Notes: a model not told the origin generated them from the letters alone. A stretch of DNA of 64,000 bases from Parenemella sanctibonifatiensis (GCF_002250565.1 NZ_NMVJ01000001.1:868001-932000); one strand, 5' to 3'; shown: positions 1 to 9,317, counted from the stretch's first letter. Numbers and translations are program-made.

Positions 1-63
1 GATCAGGCCCGGGTCAGTCTCGACCCGGTGCTGGTGCCACGCGCCTCGACCCGCCGCCGCTGA
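1..63 (+). CDS. LacI-family transcriptional regulator, C-terminal end only
   Basis: Frame 1 is open from the window edge to a TGA at 61-63 and encodes about 20 residues ending LVPRASTRRR. Sugar-responsive LacI/GalR regulators typically end in a similar way, with a short strand (roughly LVVRxST) and a basic tail, so this is probably the last part of such a regulator; the DNA-binding domain lies upstream of the window. LacI-type operators occur at 23271 and 48533, but nothing links this protein to them. The call rests on a short tail only. Confidence 0.5.
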   Translation, partial: DQARVSLDPVLVPRASTRRR

Positions 64-150
64 GGTCAGCGCTCCCAGAGCCGAGTCACCGCACGCGGGA
101 GCAATGGCGTCATGCCAAGCTGGGGGCCAGACCAATCCTTGGGAGTTTCG

Positions 151-918
151 ATGATCCGCATGCGTGCCGACTTCTTCGCCGAGTCCCTCGGCATGGGCAC
201 CTCGATGGTGGTCCTGATGCCACAGGAGACGGCCGGCATCGGCATGGCCGCGGCGGGCCCGCCCGAGGGTGGGGTGCCGGTGCTCTATCTGCTGCATGGC
301 CTCAGCGATGACTGCACCGGTTGGGAGCGCCGCACCTCGATCGAGCGGTACGCCTCCGACACCGGCATCGCCGTGGTGATGCCGGAGGTGCGCCGCTCAT
401 TCTACGCCGACGAGGCCGTCGGCGAGGCGTACTGGACCTTCCTCAGCAAGGAGCTGCCGGCCCTGCTGGCACGGACCTTCCGGATCTCCACCGCACGCGA
501 GGACACCTTCGTGGCGGGCCTGTCGATGGGTGGCTTCGGTGCCTTCAAGCTGGCCCTCAACCACCCCGACCGGATCGCGGCCGCCGCCAGCTTGTCCGGC
601 GCACTGGACCTCACCCAACGATCCTTCGACGGATCCAACGGTCACCTCGCCGAACGCATCTGGGGTGACACAGACCTGGCCGGGACACCGGATGACCTGG
701 TCGATCTGGTGCGCCGAGCCGATCCGGCCAGCACGCCGGCGCTGTGGCTGGACTGCGGCACCGAAGACTTCCTGGTGGACCACAACCACACCTTCGTCGC
801 GGCCGCTGAGGAGGCCGGCGTACCGCTGCAGGCGCGGTTCCGCCCGGGCGCGCACAGTTGGGACTTCTGGGACGAAGGCATCCGCGACGTGCTGGCCTGG
901 CTCCCGATCCGCCGCTGA
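151..918 (+). CDS. Alpha/beta-hydrolase esterase (EstA / S-formylglutathione hydrolase-like)
   Basis: Predicted 255-residue cytoplasmic serine esterase of the EstA/esterase-D family, which hydrolyses short acyl esters. The N-terminal region holds LLHGLSDDCTGW (oxyanion-hole HGL type), the nucleophile elbow is GLSMGGFGA, an Asp region is DCGTEDFLVD, and the catalytic His is in PGAHSWDFW near the C-terminus, so the full triad is present. An ATG at 112 is in frame, but the ATG at 151 has GGGAG six bases upstream and begins the family-like MIRMRADFF strand, so 151 is preferred. It follows the LacI-regulator end by about 90 bp; co-regulation is possible but not shown. Confidence 0.85.
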   Translation: MIRMRADFFAESLGMGTSMVVLMPQETAGIGMAAAGPPEGGVPVLYLLHGLSDDCTGWERRTSIERYASDTGIAVVMPEVRRSFYADEAVGEAYWTFLSKELPALLARTFRISTAREDTFVAGLSMGGFGAFKLALNHPDRIAAAASLSGALDLTQRSFDGSNGHLAERIWGDTDLAGTPDDLVDLVRRADPASTPALWLDCGTEDFLVDHNHTFVAAAEEAGVPLQARFRPGAHSWDFWDEGIRDVLAWLPIRR

Positions 919-993
919 GGTGGGGCGCCCAGCCGTCGAAGATCCTTTCACCCGCGGCTCGTGGCCACTTCACGACCGCGGGGAGCCCCCAAC

Positions 994-1015
994 GTTCACC
1001 CAGAATCCACCCATC
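994..1015 (+). promoter_or_regulatory. PHO-box-like direct repeat upstream of the phosphoesterase gene
   Basis: Two adjacent 11-bp units, GTTCACCCAGA and ATCCACCCATC, lie about 40 bp before the GTG at 1056. PhoP of actinobacteria binds 11-bp direct repeats beginning GTTCACC. The first unit fits well, the second only partly. A phosphoesterase as the downstream gene makes phosphate control plausible, but this is inference. Confidence 0.35.
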
Positions 1016-1055
1016 GCGGACCTGTCATTCATCGCGCTGCACTTGGATCAGCCCC

Positions 1056-4000
1056 GTGAAGACTCGCACCCTTTCCTCCGTCCGCGGCACAGTCGCGGCC
1101 GTCGTCGCTGCCGCCCTGTGCATGAGCGGCATCATCGGAGCCGCCCAGCCGGCTGCCGCTGCCCCTGAACCACTGCCGCCCCTGGTGATCACCGAGGTGA
1201 TGCAGGACAACGCCGGAACGCCGAGCCACCAGGACTGGTTCGAGTTCTACGAGGTCACCAACACCACCGACGCGCCGATCAACTTCGCCGACTACGCGCT
1301 GCGCTACCACAACAGTGGCTGGCTGAGCGTGGTCGAGCCCGGCACCGAGACCCCGCTGGATGAGGTCATCATTCCCGCCAACGGGTCCGCGGTGTTCTGG
1401 CAGCGGTACGCCGTCGGCACCGGCGACGCGGCCGTGACGCAGTGGGAGCTGTCGGAGGCTGATTTCCGCGCCCACTATGGCAACGCGGACTCCACCTATC
1501 CGCTCTACCACTCGATCGGACAGGCCGGCTTCGCCAACTCCGGCGAGCGCAGCTTCACGCTCTTCGAGGCCGACCGTTCGACCACGGTCTCCGAGTCCCA
1601 TTACAACCGCCCCGCCACCAACCGCGGCAACTCCGACCACTGGACCGTGCCGGCCGAGGGTGCCGTGCTGATCAACCACGTCCCCGGCACTGCGACCCCC
1701 GGCAGCGTCGCCGCCGACCAGCTGGTCCGGCCCGAGCCGACGGACCCCACTGATCCCACCGACCCGACCGCGCCCGGCCCCGGTGCCGACGGCAACGCCG
1801 GGGCGTACTTCCCGCTCGCCATCACCGAGATCTACGGCGACAATCCCGGCGCCGACGTCTATGAGTACGTCGAGGTCACCAACACGACCACCGAGCCGAT
1901 CGACCTGACCGCCGAAGGCATCGAGCTGCGCTACCACACCTCCCAGTGGAACGCCGGTACGCCGCAGCCCTTCCTGCACCTGGCCGGCGAGGACGACACC
2001 CCGGTCGTGATCCCCGCCGGCGCCTCGGCGCTGTTCTGGCTCAACTACGGCGCCGACTCCACCCAGGCCGCCATGACCAAGGACCAGTTCCGCGCCGGCG
2101 TCGGCGCCGCTGCCGAGGTCCCCGTCTATCGCTTCGGCCCGCAGCCCGGCATCGCCAATGGCGGTGACCGTGGCTTCAGCCTGGTCCGCGACGGCGAGAC
2201 CCTCAACCGCGCCTGGGCCCCGGCCGACACCGACCCGGCCGGCAACTGGAACGCCCAGTTCGCGGTGCCCGCCCGGATCGGCAGCGTCGACGCGGTGCTG
2301 GTCGACGCCGGCCCGGCCGTGGCCATCAGCCCCGGCACGGTGACGCTGGCCCAGGTCACCAGCGCCCTCGAGCGCGAGACCGACCCCGAGCTCGACGCTC
2401 CGGTGCTGCAGGTGACCGAGGTCGCCCCCGACACCGTCAACGTCGGCGGCTCCGACGGCTACGAGTTCGTCGAGGTCTACAACGCCTCCGATGCCCCGAT
2501 CAACTTCGGCGACTACACGCTGAACTACCTCTACACCAACAACGACCAGTCCGGCCCGGTCACCAACAGCTCCACCCAGTGGCCCGCCGTGCCGTCCGAT
2601 GTCGTCATCCCCGCCGGCGGCACCCTGGTGCTGTGGGTGAAGAACCCGGCCGGTGTCAACGCCGGCCTGACCGTGGCCGACTTCAACGAGCAGTTCGGCA
2701 CCGACCTCGAGCTGGGCGTCGACATTGTCGAAATGTTCACCGGTGGCATGGCCAACGGCGGCTCCCGAGGCATTCAGGTCACCACCAACACCGGCCACGA
2801 CATCAGCCGCAGCTACTACTTCGCCGACGACCAGACCACCCCGAGCACCGCCATCCAGTACGGCTGGAACCCCAGCACCAGCGACCCGCTGTGGGCGCCG
2901 CAGGATCCGACCGGCACCACTCAGACCATGATCGGGCTCTCGGCCCCGACCCCCGGCTCGGTTTCCGGCGACCAGGTGCCCCCGGCGTACGTCCCGGCGC
3001 CCGCGGCCGGCACCGCCCCGGTCGTCACCGATCTCACCGGCAGCGACGACGTACCCGACACCGAGAACCTCGACCTCGGCTTCGACATCGCCGACGACCT
3101 GCTGGTGCGCACCGTCACGCTGCGGATCACCGACAACCTCGGCGCCACCCAGGAGACGAACCTGGTGCCCGAGTCCGGTGACCGCTACACGTACGCCATC
3201 CCGGCAGCCGACCTCTTCGGCAAGCGCTGGATCGACTACGAGGTAATCGCCAGCGACGGCGCCCAGCAGACCACGTTCGGTCCGGTCCGGGTCGCGCTGG
3301 TCGAGGGCGAACCCGCCGCAGTCCGGATCAATCTGACCGAAGGCCAGTACGTCAGCGGTGAGACCCGCGTGGTCGCCACCAGCGAAGAGGGCAATCCGGT
3401 CTCCCTCAGCATCGACGGCGCCCCGATCGCCGATGCCGCACCGTCCTTGGAGACCGGCCCGGTGTTCGCCTTCGAGGCGACCAGCACCGACGCCTTCTTC
3501 CGCAACGGCGTCAAGCTCGGCGATGAGGTCCTGACCATCTTCGACGAGGGCTTCTACTCCCGTGTCGTCACCGTCGATGCGACAATCCCGGCCACCCAGG
3601 TGCGCCCGGGCGAGCAGGTGACCGTCACCATCGTCGCCGGCACCAAGGCGTGGCCGAACGCCGACGTCAATGAGAACAACGACGACTTCGTCGCCATCAA
3701 CCCCCGCCTGGCGCTCCCCGACGGTCGCAGCCTACGGCCCGACAGCTGCGCGACCACCAAGGAGGCCGACGGCCGCGAGACCGACCCGGCGCCGATCGAC
3801 TGCCCGGCTGCTGACGCCCGGATCGGCTTCTCCGACGCCGGCCTGGTTTCCTTCCTGGCGACCTTCACCATCCCCGAGGACGCCTTCACCTCGGTCGCGA
3901 CCACCTGGGACACCACCGCCGTTGCGGACGGTCCCCACGTCATCGAGGCCAGCGGCGGCGACGCCAGCGCCACGCGTACGGTCCAGGTCGACAACACCGC

Positions 4001-6323
4001 CCCGGCCATCGAGAGCCCGATGGTCGACGGCGAGCTCTACCGCGGCGAGTTCGAGATCACCGCGACCGCAACCGACCAGGGCGCTGGGGTGGCCAACCTG
4101 ACCGCCACCCTGGACGGCAATCCGATCCCGCTGCCGCTGGCGACCAGCTCACTGGCCTTGGCTCCGGGCGAGCACGTCCTGGCATTGACCGCCACCGACA
4201 AGGTCGGCAACACCACCACCCGGGAGATCACCTTCCGGACCGCCGACGAGCAGCCCGGCATCGAGCTCAACAGCCCCGATGACGGCGCCACCATCGACGG
4301 CAATGAGGTCGATCTGATCGCCACCGGCACCTCGCCCGAGGGTGACGAGTTGGACCTGAGCTTCCGGCGTGGCTACCGGTACGCCGCCACCGACCCCGAG
4401 GTCAGCGTCGGCGCCGGCAGCACCAGCGACGCCCGTCCCGGCGAGCGCAGCGACGCCACCGCGCTGAGCACCGAGGAGCTGGCCACCCTGGTCGGCACCG
4501 ACGGTGTGGCAGTGGAGACCACCAGCGACACCGCGCTGCCCTACCAGCTGTTCACCATCGCGGTGCCGGCTGATGCGGGAGCCGGATCGCAGGCCCGGGT
4601 CCATTGGAGCGGCAGCGCCAACCCCGGCGCCAAGGTGATCCTCTACGTCCGCAATGCCGACGGTTCGTGGGAGAAGGTCGATCAGCAGCTGACCACCGCC
4701 ACCCCGGCGGCGACCCAGCGTGCGGCGGCCGCGACCGAGATCGCCTTTGAGGCGATGGTGCCGGTGGATGGCCACGCCAGCAACGGCAAGCTGACCTTCC
4801 TGGTGCAGCACTCGGAGGGCTTCGCTGCGGAGCCGCGCAGCCAGCGCGACTCGGCGATCACACCCTTCAACCCGGATGCGACGCCGCGCAACCAGTACGA
4901 CTTCACGATCGCGTGGGAGTCCGACACCCAGTACTACAACCGCAACCTGGGTCTCGACACCGACGGCAGCGACACCGAGTTCTACCGTCACCAGACCGCA
5001 ATCCACGAGTTCGTCCTGGAGCAGCGCGACAACCTCAATCTGCAATACCTGGTGCACACCGGTGACATCGTCGACAGCGCCGACCAGCCGCACCAGTGGC
5101 GCAACGCCGACCAGGCGTACCGCATGCTCGACGAGGCGGGCTTCCCGTACGGCGTGCTGGCCGGCAACCACGACGTCCACGGCGGCGACGCCAACTACAC
5201 CGAGTACGGCCAGTACTTCGGTGAGGACCGGTTTGCCAGCAACCCGTGGTACGGCGGTTCGTACAAGAACAACCGGGGTCACTACGACCTGATCTCGGCC
5301 AACGGCGTTGACCTGTTGGTGCTCTACATGGGCTGGCCGGACAACGTCTCCTACGAGGAGCTCAACAGCGAGGACATCGACTGGATGAACTCGGTGATCC
5401 GGCAGTACCCGGAGCGGAAGGTGTGGATCAACCTCCACGAGTACATGCTCACCACCGGTGGCCTGGGCCCGTTCCCGCAGCGAGTCTTCGACGAGGTCGT
5501 GAAGCCGAATCCGAACGTCTTCGCGGTCGGTTCGGGTCACTACCACGACGCGTACACCCGCCTCGACGAGATCGACGACAACGGTGACGGCGTGGCGGAT
5601 CGCACCGTGACCTCGATGCTGTTCGACTACCAGGGTCTGCCCGAGGGTGGTCAGGGCTTCCTGCGACTGCTGCACTTCGACAACGAGGGACAGCGGATCC
5701 TGGTCCGCACCTACTCGCCGTCATTGGATCAGTTCAACTCCCCGGACGCCTCGCTCAACAACCCTCCGGGGATGCAGGAGTTCGAGATTCCGTACGCCGC
5801 GGCGGGCATCTCCCCCACCGCCAAGACCTTGGCGACTGACTCGTTCAGCGCCGAGATCCTGACGGCGACCGAGATCGGTTCGGTGGCCGGGGCGCCCTCG
5901 GGTCAGGCGGCGACGATCACCTGGTCCGAGGTGCCGCAGGGCGAGCAGGGCTGGTATGTGGTGGCGACCGGACCGCACGGTGGCGTGATGTACTCCGAGG
6001 TCCGCGAGCTCAACGCCCCGGCCGGCGTACCGGGTGAGCCCGGCGAACCCGAGGAGCCGGGTCAGCCCGAGGAGCCGGGTCAGCCCGGTGAGCCCGGTGG
6101 ACCGGAGGAGCCGGGTCAGCCCGAGGAGCCGGGGCAGCCTGGCGAACCGGGTGAACCGGGGCCGGGCCAGCCCGGTGGACCGGAGGAGCCGGGTCAGCCC
6201 GGCCCGGATGGTCCGAAGCCCGGCCTGCCGGACACCGGTTCGGCGGCGGCGGCGGGAGCAGCCCTGCTGCTCGGGGCCGCCGCGCTGGCGGCGTACCGGA
6301 TCAGTCGCCGACGCAACAGCTGA
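1056..6323 (+). CDS. LPXTG-anchored surface protein with three lamin-tail domains and a metallophosphoesterase domain
   Basis: A 1755-residue exported protein. The GTG at 1056 gives a proper signal peptide (basic start, hydrophobic core, AAA-rich cleavage region near residue 35); the open frame upstream lacks these features. Three lamin-tail-like domains begin near residues 40, 250 and 447, each with an ITE(V/I)..(E)(F/Y)(Y/V)E(V)(T/Y)N strand pattern. Ig-like repeats follow. A calcineurin-type metallophosphoesterase starts near residue 1275 with the metal motifs HTGDIVDSAD, LAGNHDVHG, NLHEY and GSGHYHDAY. A Pro/Glu/Gln/Gly wall-spanning stretch (about 1655-1715) precedes the sortase signal LPDTG, a hydrophobic helix and RRR tail. 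It probably cleaves extracellular phosphoesters while bound to the cell wall. No sortase gene is in the window. Confidence 0.9.
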   Translation: MKTRTLSSVRGTVAAVVAAALCMSGIIGAAQPAAAAPEPLPPLVITEVMQDNAGTPSHQDWFEFYEVTNTTDAPINFADYALRYHNSGWLSVVEPGTETPLDEVIIPANGSAVFWQRYAVGTGDAAVTQWELSEADFRAHYGNADSTYPLYHSIGQAGFANSGERSFTLFEADRSTTVSESHYNRPATNRGNSDHWTVPAEGAVLINHVPGTATPGSVAADQLVRPEPTDPTDPTDPTAPGPGADGNAGAYFPLAITEIYGDNPGADVYEYVEVTNTTTEPIDLTAEGIELRYHTSQWNAGTPQPFLHLAGEDDTPVVIPAGASALFWLNYGADSTQAAMTKDQFRAGVGAAAEVPVYRFGPQPGIANGGDRGFSLVRDGETLNRAWAPADTDPAGNWNAQFAVPARIGSVDAVLVDAGPAVAISPGTVTLAQVTSALERETDPELDAPVLQVTEVAPDTVNVGGSDGYEFVEVYNASDAPINFGDYTLNYLYTNNDQSGPVTNSSTQWPAVPSDVVIPAGGTLVLWVKNPAGVNAGLTVADFNEQFGTDLELGVDIVEMFTGGMANGGSRGIQVTTNTGHDISRSYYFADDQTTPSTAIQYGWNPSTSDPLWAPQDPTGTTQTMIGLSAPTPGSVSGDQVPPAYVPAPAAGTAPVVTDLTGSDDVPDTENLDLGFDIADDLLVRTVTLRITDNLGATQETNLVPESGDRYTYAIPAADLFGKRWIDYEVIASDGAQQTTFGPVRVALVEGEPAAVRINLTEGQYVSGETRVVATSEEGNPVSLSIDGAPIADAAPSLETGPVFAFEATSTDAFFRNGVKLGDEVLTIFDEGFYSRVVTVDATIPATQVRPGEQVTVTIVAGTKAWPNADVNENNDDFVAINPRLALPDGRSLRPDSCATTKEADGRETDPAPIDCPAADARIGFSDAGLVSFLATFTIPEDAFTSVATTWDTTAVADGPHVIEASGGDASATRTVQVDNTAPAIESPMVDGELYRGEFEITATATDQGAGVANLTATLDGNPIPLPLATSSLALAPGEHVLALTATDKVGNTTTREITFRTADEQPGIELNSPDDGATIDGNEVDLIATGTSPEGDELDLSFRRGYRYAATDPEVSVGAGSTSDARPGERSDATALSTEELATLVGTDGVAVETTSDTALPYQLFTIAVPADAGAGSQARVHWSGSANPGAKVILYVRNADGSWEKVDQQLTTATPAATQRAAAATEIAFEAMVPVDGHASNGKLTFLVQHSEGFAAEPRSQRDSAITPFNPDATPRNQYDFTIAWESDTQYYNRNLGLDTDGSDTEFYRHQTAIHEFVLEQRDNLNLQYLVHTGDIVDSADQPHQWRNADQAYRMLDEAGFPYGVLAGNHDVHGGDANYTEYGQYFGEDRFASNPWYGGSYKNNRGHYDLISANGVDLLVLYMGWPDNVSYEELNSEDIDWMNSVIRQYPERKVWINLHEYMLTTGGLGPFPQRVFDEVVKPNPNVFAVGSGHYHDAYTRLDEIDDNGDGVADRTVTSMLFDYQGLPEGGQGFLRLLHFDNEGQRILVRTYSPSLDQFNSPDASLNNPPGMQEFEIPYAAAGISPTAKTLATDSFSAEILTATEIGSVAGAPSGQAATITWSEVPQGEQGWYVVATGPHGGVMYSEVRELNAPAGVPGEPGEPEEPGQPEEPGQPGEPGGPEEPGQPEEPGQPGEPGEPGPGQPGGPEEPGQPGPDGPKPGLPDTGSAAAAGAALLLGAAALAAYRISRRRNS

Positions 6324-6333
6324 GGTCAGCACT

Positions 6334-6363
6334 CGCGGCCGGGAGGGAAACCTCCTGGCCGCG
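6334..6363. terminator. Strong hairpin between convergent genes
   Basis: CGCGGCCGGGAGG and CCTCCTGGCCGCG form a 13-bp stem (one G-T pair) closed by a GAAA tetraloop. It sits 10 bp after the surface-protein stop and 40 bp after the OsmC stop on the other strand, so it can end both transcripts. No clear T-tract follows on either side. Confidence 0.65.
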
Positions 6364-6402
6364 ATGTGCGTTTCTGGCTGCTGCCCCGGCTGGGTCCGTC
6401 GG

Positions 6403-6969
6403 TCAGGCCCGGCTGATGGTGATCTCGGGCGGCTGCCGCAGCGTCTGGGCGACCACGCAGTAGCGCTCGGTCAGCTCCAGCAGCCGAGCCACGCTCTGAT
6501 CGTCGGCGTCGGTGTCGAGGTCGAAGCTGAGGTCGATCGCCGTGAAGCCCACCGGGACCGACTTGTCGAGCCCGAGCGTGCCGCGGGCATCCCAGTGGCC
6601 GGTCGCGCGCACCGTGGCAGCTCGCAACTCGATCCGCATCGGCGTCGCCACCGAAGCCAGGGTCCCGCCGGCGCAGCTGGCCAGCCCCTGCAGCAGGATG
6701 TCACCGGAACAGGCATCGACCCCGTCGCCGCCGACGGCCTTGTGGAAGCCGGCCCGGATCGGCACGGCCCAGCTCTCGACCGTGGCGGTGATCGAATCGC
6801 GCCCGCCCCTGGCCTCGGCGACCGAGGTCACCTGCGCCGACTCCGGGTGATCGCGGTAGCCATCCTTGAGCGGGCGTTGCAGAGCCCGCAGTTCGGTGAC
6901 GCCGATGCCGTGGGTCGGCGAGGTCGTCACGGTGGCCCGGTTGCCGGGCACCACCTGGTCAGAAGTCAT
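6403..6969 (-). CDS. OsmC-family protein
   Basis: A 188-residue OsmC-like protein; family members reduce organic hydroperoxides through two conserved cysteines. The sequence has both: one in GLASCAGGT at the start of the central helix and one in RYCVVAQTL near the C-terminus. The C-terminal half holds the ..VPVGFTAIDLSFDLD strand usual for the fold. The open frame reaches 7020, but the ATG at 6969 is preceded by AGGGGAAG and GGAG and starts nearer the family's N-terminus, so I use it. The gene follows the flavin reductase and a tiny ORF on the same strand, suggesting an oxidative-stress operon. Confidence 0.85.
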   Translation of the reverse strand: MTSDQVVPGNRATVTTSPTHGIGVTELRALQRPLKDGYRDHPESAQVTSVAEARGGRDSITATVESWAVPIRAGFHKAVGGDGVDACSGDILLQGLASCAGGTLASVATPMRIELRAATVRATGHWDARGTLGLDKSVPVGFTAIDLSFDLDTDADDQSVARLLELTERYCVVAQTLRQPPEITISRA

Positions 6970-6983
6970 CTCCGCTTCCCCTC

Positions 6984-7097
6984 TCACAGCTGGTGCGTCG
7001 GTCTCGGTGTCGCGGACCACCGCAGAACCATTGAGCCTGCATCGGGCCTGCCGATCGTACGCGCTAGCCCACTGGCATACGCGACGAAGGTGTTCAT
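6984..7097 (-). CDS. Possible 37-residue small protein
   Basis: Between the flavin-reductase stop (7114) and the OsmC start (6969), the minus strand has an ATG at 7097 with the strong Shine-Dalgarno AAAAGGAAG ten bases upstream and 37 codons to a TGA. It begins MNTFVAYASGLARTIGRP. No family was recognised. It may be a small protein or a leader that couples translation into OsmC; the ribosome site is the only support. Confidence 0.3.
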   Translation of the reverse strand: MNTFVAYASGLARTIGRPDAGSMVLRWSATPRPTHQL

Positions 7098-7113
7098 GCG
7101 CGGGCTTCCTTTT

Positions 7114-7617
7114 TCAGGCTCGGTAGCTGCCGGCGTGGTGGACCAGCGGACCGGAGTTGGGGGCATGACGGGCGGCGGAGACCTCGGCCAGCACGACGAA
7201 GCTGTCCCCGGCAGGCACCAGGTCGGAGATGTCAGCGGTCAGCCGAGCGCTGACGCCGGCCAGGCAGGGCAGCCCGTCGGCGGCGTACCCCCAGCTGCCG
7301 TCGTCAACGAATCGCTGCTGTCGGGGACCGGCGAAGCGGCGGGCAGTCGGCTCCTGCTGACGGTCGAGCAGGTGGATCGCGACCCGGCGGGTTCGCCCCA
7401 GTGTTGCCAGCGAACTGGAGCCACCGGACACGTTGAAGGAGACGATCGGCGGATCCATCGACACGGAGTTGACCGAGATGGCCGTGAAGCCGACCGGCCC
7501 GGCGTCACCGGTTGCGGTGACGACCCAGGCGCTGCTGGCAGCCTGACGGAACACCGGACGCAGGTCGAGCGCAGGCGCGGCCTGATCGATCTGGTCTGCG
7601 GCGATCGAGTTGGACAT
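7114..7617 (-). CDS. Flavin reductase-like FMN-binding domain protein
   Basis: A 167-residue flavin-reductase-like (split-barrel) protein. These enzymes use NAD(P)H to reduce FMN or serve as the reductase partner of a two-component monooxygenase. Typical signals are GPVGFTAISVNSVSMDPPIV (FMN-binding strand-loop) and a C-terminal segment with AGDSFVVLAEV..PLVHHAGSY, matching the usual PL.Y..G.Y ending. The ATG at 7617 has GGGAGAG just upstream; the earlier in-frame start at 7665 has none. No monooxygenase partner is in the window. It is the first gene of the minus-strand group ending with OsmC. Confidence 0.87.
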   Translation of the reverse strand: MSNSIAADQIDQAAPALDLRPVFRQAASSAWVVTATGDAGPVGFTAISVNSVSMDPPIVSFNVSGGSSSLATLGRTRRVAIHLLDRQQEPTARRFAGPRQQRFVDDGSWGYAADGLPCLAGVSARLTADISDLVPAGDSFVVLAEVSAARHAPNSGPLVHHAGSYRA

Positions 7618-7755
7618 GCAATCTCTCCCGGGTGTCGGTGGCCGGCATGCCACGGCAATCATCATCCCACGTTGGAGGCCTCAATTAAATCGTTATGCCC
7701 GGTGGGTGAGACGGGCCCGGCTGCCGGCGTACGCCCGGCGCTCCCGCCGCACGGA

Positions 7756-7908
7756 CCTGCACAACTACAGCCCGCTGCACCTACGCAGCCCGAACCGACG
7801 CTTTCACCTGCACAACTACAGCCCGCTGCACCTACGCAGCCCAAATCGGGGCGTACACCTGCACAACTACAGCCCGCTGCAGTTACGCAGCCGACCCCGC
7901 CCCCTTGT
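7756..7908 (+). repeat. Three tandem copies of a 51-bp intergenic repeat
   Basis: Units start at 7756, 7807 and 7858, exactly 51 bp apart. Each begins CCTGCACAACTACAGCCCGC and continues with a (C/T)ACGCAGCC core. The same unit recurs at 9432-9515 (minus) and 10388-10475 (plus). The palindrome CAGCCCGCTG lies in every unit of this array. The rest of the 425-bp gap 7618-8042 holds a promoter-like AT-rich spot near 7683-7695 and the lysC terminator. Confidence 0.9.
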
Positions 7909-7997
7909 TGCTGCGTCTTTGATCCCAGCCGGCACGCCAGGGAGACCTCCCGGCGGCCAGGGCTGCCCGCGTACGCCCGCGCCCTCCGCGTACGCAC

Positions 7998-8025
7998 AAA
8001 AACCCCGCCCAGCAGGGCGGGGTTT
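7998..8025 (-). terminator. Intrinsic terminator of lysC
   Basis: On the minus strand AAACCCCGCCC, a 4-base loop and GGGCGGGGTTTTT form a classic GC stem with a T-run. It lies 18 bp after the lysC stop, so lysC is transcribed alone, without asd. Confidence 0.92.
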
Positions 8026-8042
8026 CCGTCAGAGTGGACGTC

Positions 8043-9317
8043 TCAGCGGCCGGTGCCGGCGTAGACGACGGCCTCGCCCTCGGCGTCCAGGCCGAATGCG
8101 GTGTGCGCAGCACGAACGGCGTCGTCGACCTTCTCGGAATCGACCACGACCGAGATCCGAATCTCGGAGGTGGAGATCATCTCGATGTTGATGCCAGCCT
8201 CACCCAGCGCGGTGAAGAAGCGGGCGGTCACACCGGGGTGGGAGCGCATCCCGACGCCGACGACCGAGACCTTGCCGATCTGGTCGTTGTAGAGGACCTC
8301 CTTGAAGCCGACCTCCTCACGGATTCGGTTGAGCAACTCGACACCCTTGCGACCGTCGGTGGTCGGGACGGTGAAGGAGATGTCGGTGCTGCCGGTCGCC
8401 ACCGAGGAGACGTTCTGGACGATCATGTCGACGTTGATGTCGGCGGTCGACACGGACTCGAAGATCCGGGCCGCTGCACCGGGCTGGTCCGGTACGGCGA
8501 CCACGGTGATCTTGGCCTCGTTGCGGTCATGCGCGACGCCGGAGATGAGGGCGGCTTCTTCCATGCTGCTTCCTTCGATCTGGTTGAGGTCCTTGACCCA
8601 GGTGCCGGGCTTGTCGGAGAAGGACGAACGGACGTGGACGGGAACGTTCTCGCGGCGCGCGTACTCAACGCAGCGCAGGTGCAGGATCTTGGCGCCGTTG
8701 GCCGCCATCTCCATCATCTCCTCGTAGGAAATCTCGGGGATCCGGCGGGCACCGGGCACGATCCGCGGGTCAGCGGTGAAGATGCCGTCGACATCGGAAT
8801 AGATCTCGCAGTAGTCGGCGCCGACTGCGGCGGCCAGAGCTACAGCGGTGGTGTCGGAGGCACCCCGCCCCAGCGTCGTGACATCCTTGGTGGTCTGCGA
8901 GACGCCCTGGAATCCGGCGACGATGACGATGTCGCCCTCCTCGATGGCGGAGGTGATACGCCCCGGGGTGATGTCGATGATCCGGGCGTTGCCGTGGGTC
9001 TCGGTGGTGATGACGCCGGCCTGGGAACCTGTGAAGGACCGAGCCGTCGCGCCGAGGTCGTGGATCGCCATCGCCAACAGCGCGGCGCTCATCCGCTCCC
9101 CCGCGGTGAGCAACATGTCGAGCTCACGGGGCGGCGGCTGCGGGCTGACCTGGTTGGCCAGATCCATCAGCTCATCGGTGGTGTCGCCCATGGCAGAAAT
9201 GACGACCACCACGTCGTCACCCTTCTGCTTGGCGTTGACGACCCGGCGGGCGACGCGCTTGATGCTCTCGGCGTCGGCCACCGAGGAGCCACCAAACTTC
9301 TGTACAACGCGTGTCAC
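8043..9317 (-). CDS. lysC: Aspartate kinase
   Basis: A 424-residue aspartokinase, which phosphorylates L-aspartate in the first step of lysine, threonine, methionine and diaminopimelate synthesis. The kinase domain opens with [16 protein letters not shown] and contains the [20 protein letters not shown] substrate/nucleotide region. Two ACT domains follow from about residue 265, with [16 protein letters not shown] and the later [17 protein letters not shown]. Length and architecture match Corynebacterium-type feedback-inhibited LysC. The GTG at 9317 has GGAGG at a good distance and gives the exact family N-terminus. Unlike many actinobacteria, asd does not follow; a terminator does. An internal start can yield a separate beta subunit. 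Confidence 0.95.
   Translation of the reverse strand: MTRVVQKFGGSSVADAESIKRVARRVVNAKQKGDDVVVVISAMGDTTDELMDLANQVSPQPPPRELDMLLTAGERMSAALLAMAIHDLGATARSFTGSQAGVITTETHGNARIIDITPGRITSAIEEGDIVIVAGFQGVSQTTKDVTTLGRGASDTTAVALAAAVGADYCEIYSDVDGIFTADPRIVPGARRIPEISYEEMMEMAANGAKILHLRCVEYARRENVPVHVRSSFSDKPGTWVKDLNQIEGSSMEEAALISGVAHDRNEAKITVVAVPDQPGAAARIFESVSTADINVDMIVQNVSSVATGSTDISFTVPTTDGRKGVELLNRIREEVGFKEVLYNDQIGKVSVVGVGMRSHPGVTARFFTALGEAGINIEMISTSEIRISVVVDSEKVDDAVRAAHTAFGLDAEGEAVVYAGTGR
8562..8576 (-). promoter_or_regulatory. Internal ribosome site and start for the LysC beta subunit
   Basis: Inside lysC, GAAGGA sits six bases before an in-frame ATG at 8564 (peptide [13 protein letters not shown]). Actinobacterial and Bacillus aspartokinases make a beta subunit (the ACT domains) from such an internal start, giving an alpha2beta2 enzyme. 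The product here would be 173 residues (8043-8564). Confidence 0.7.

Noticed and set aside
1029-2798. Minus-strand open frame of 589 codons opposite the surface protein
   Set aside because: Low-complexity Gly/Val/Asp product; the plus strand has clear lamin-tail domains.
7756-7908. CRISPR array
   Set aside because: The 51-bp units are directly adjacent tandem copies with sequence similarity across the whole period; there are no unique spacers and no cas genes.
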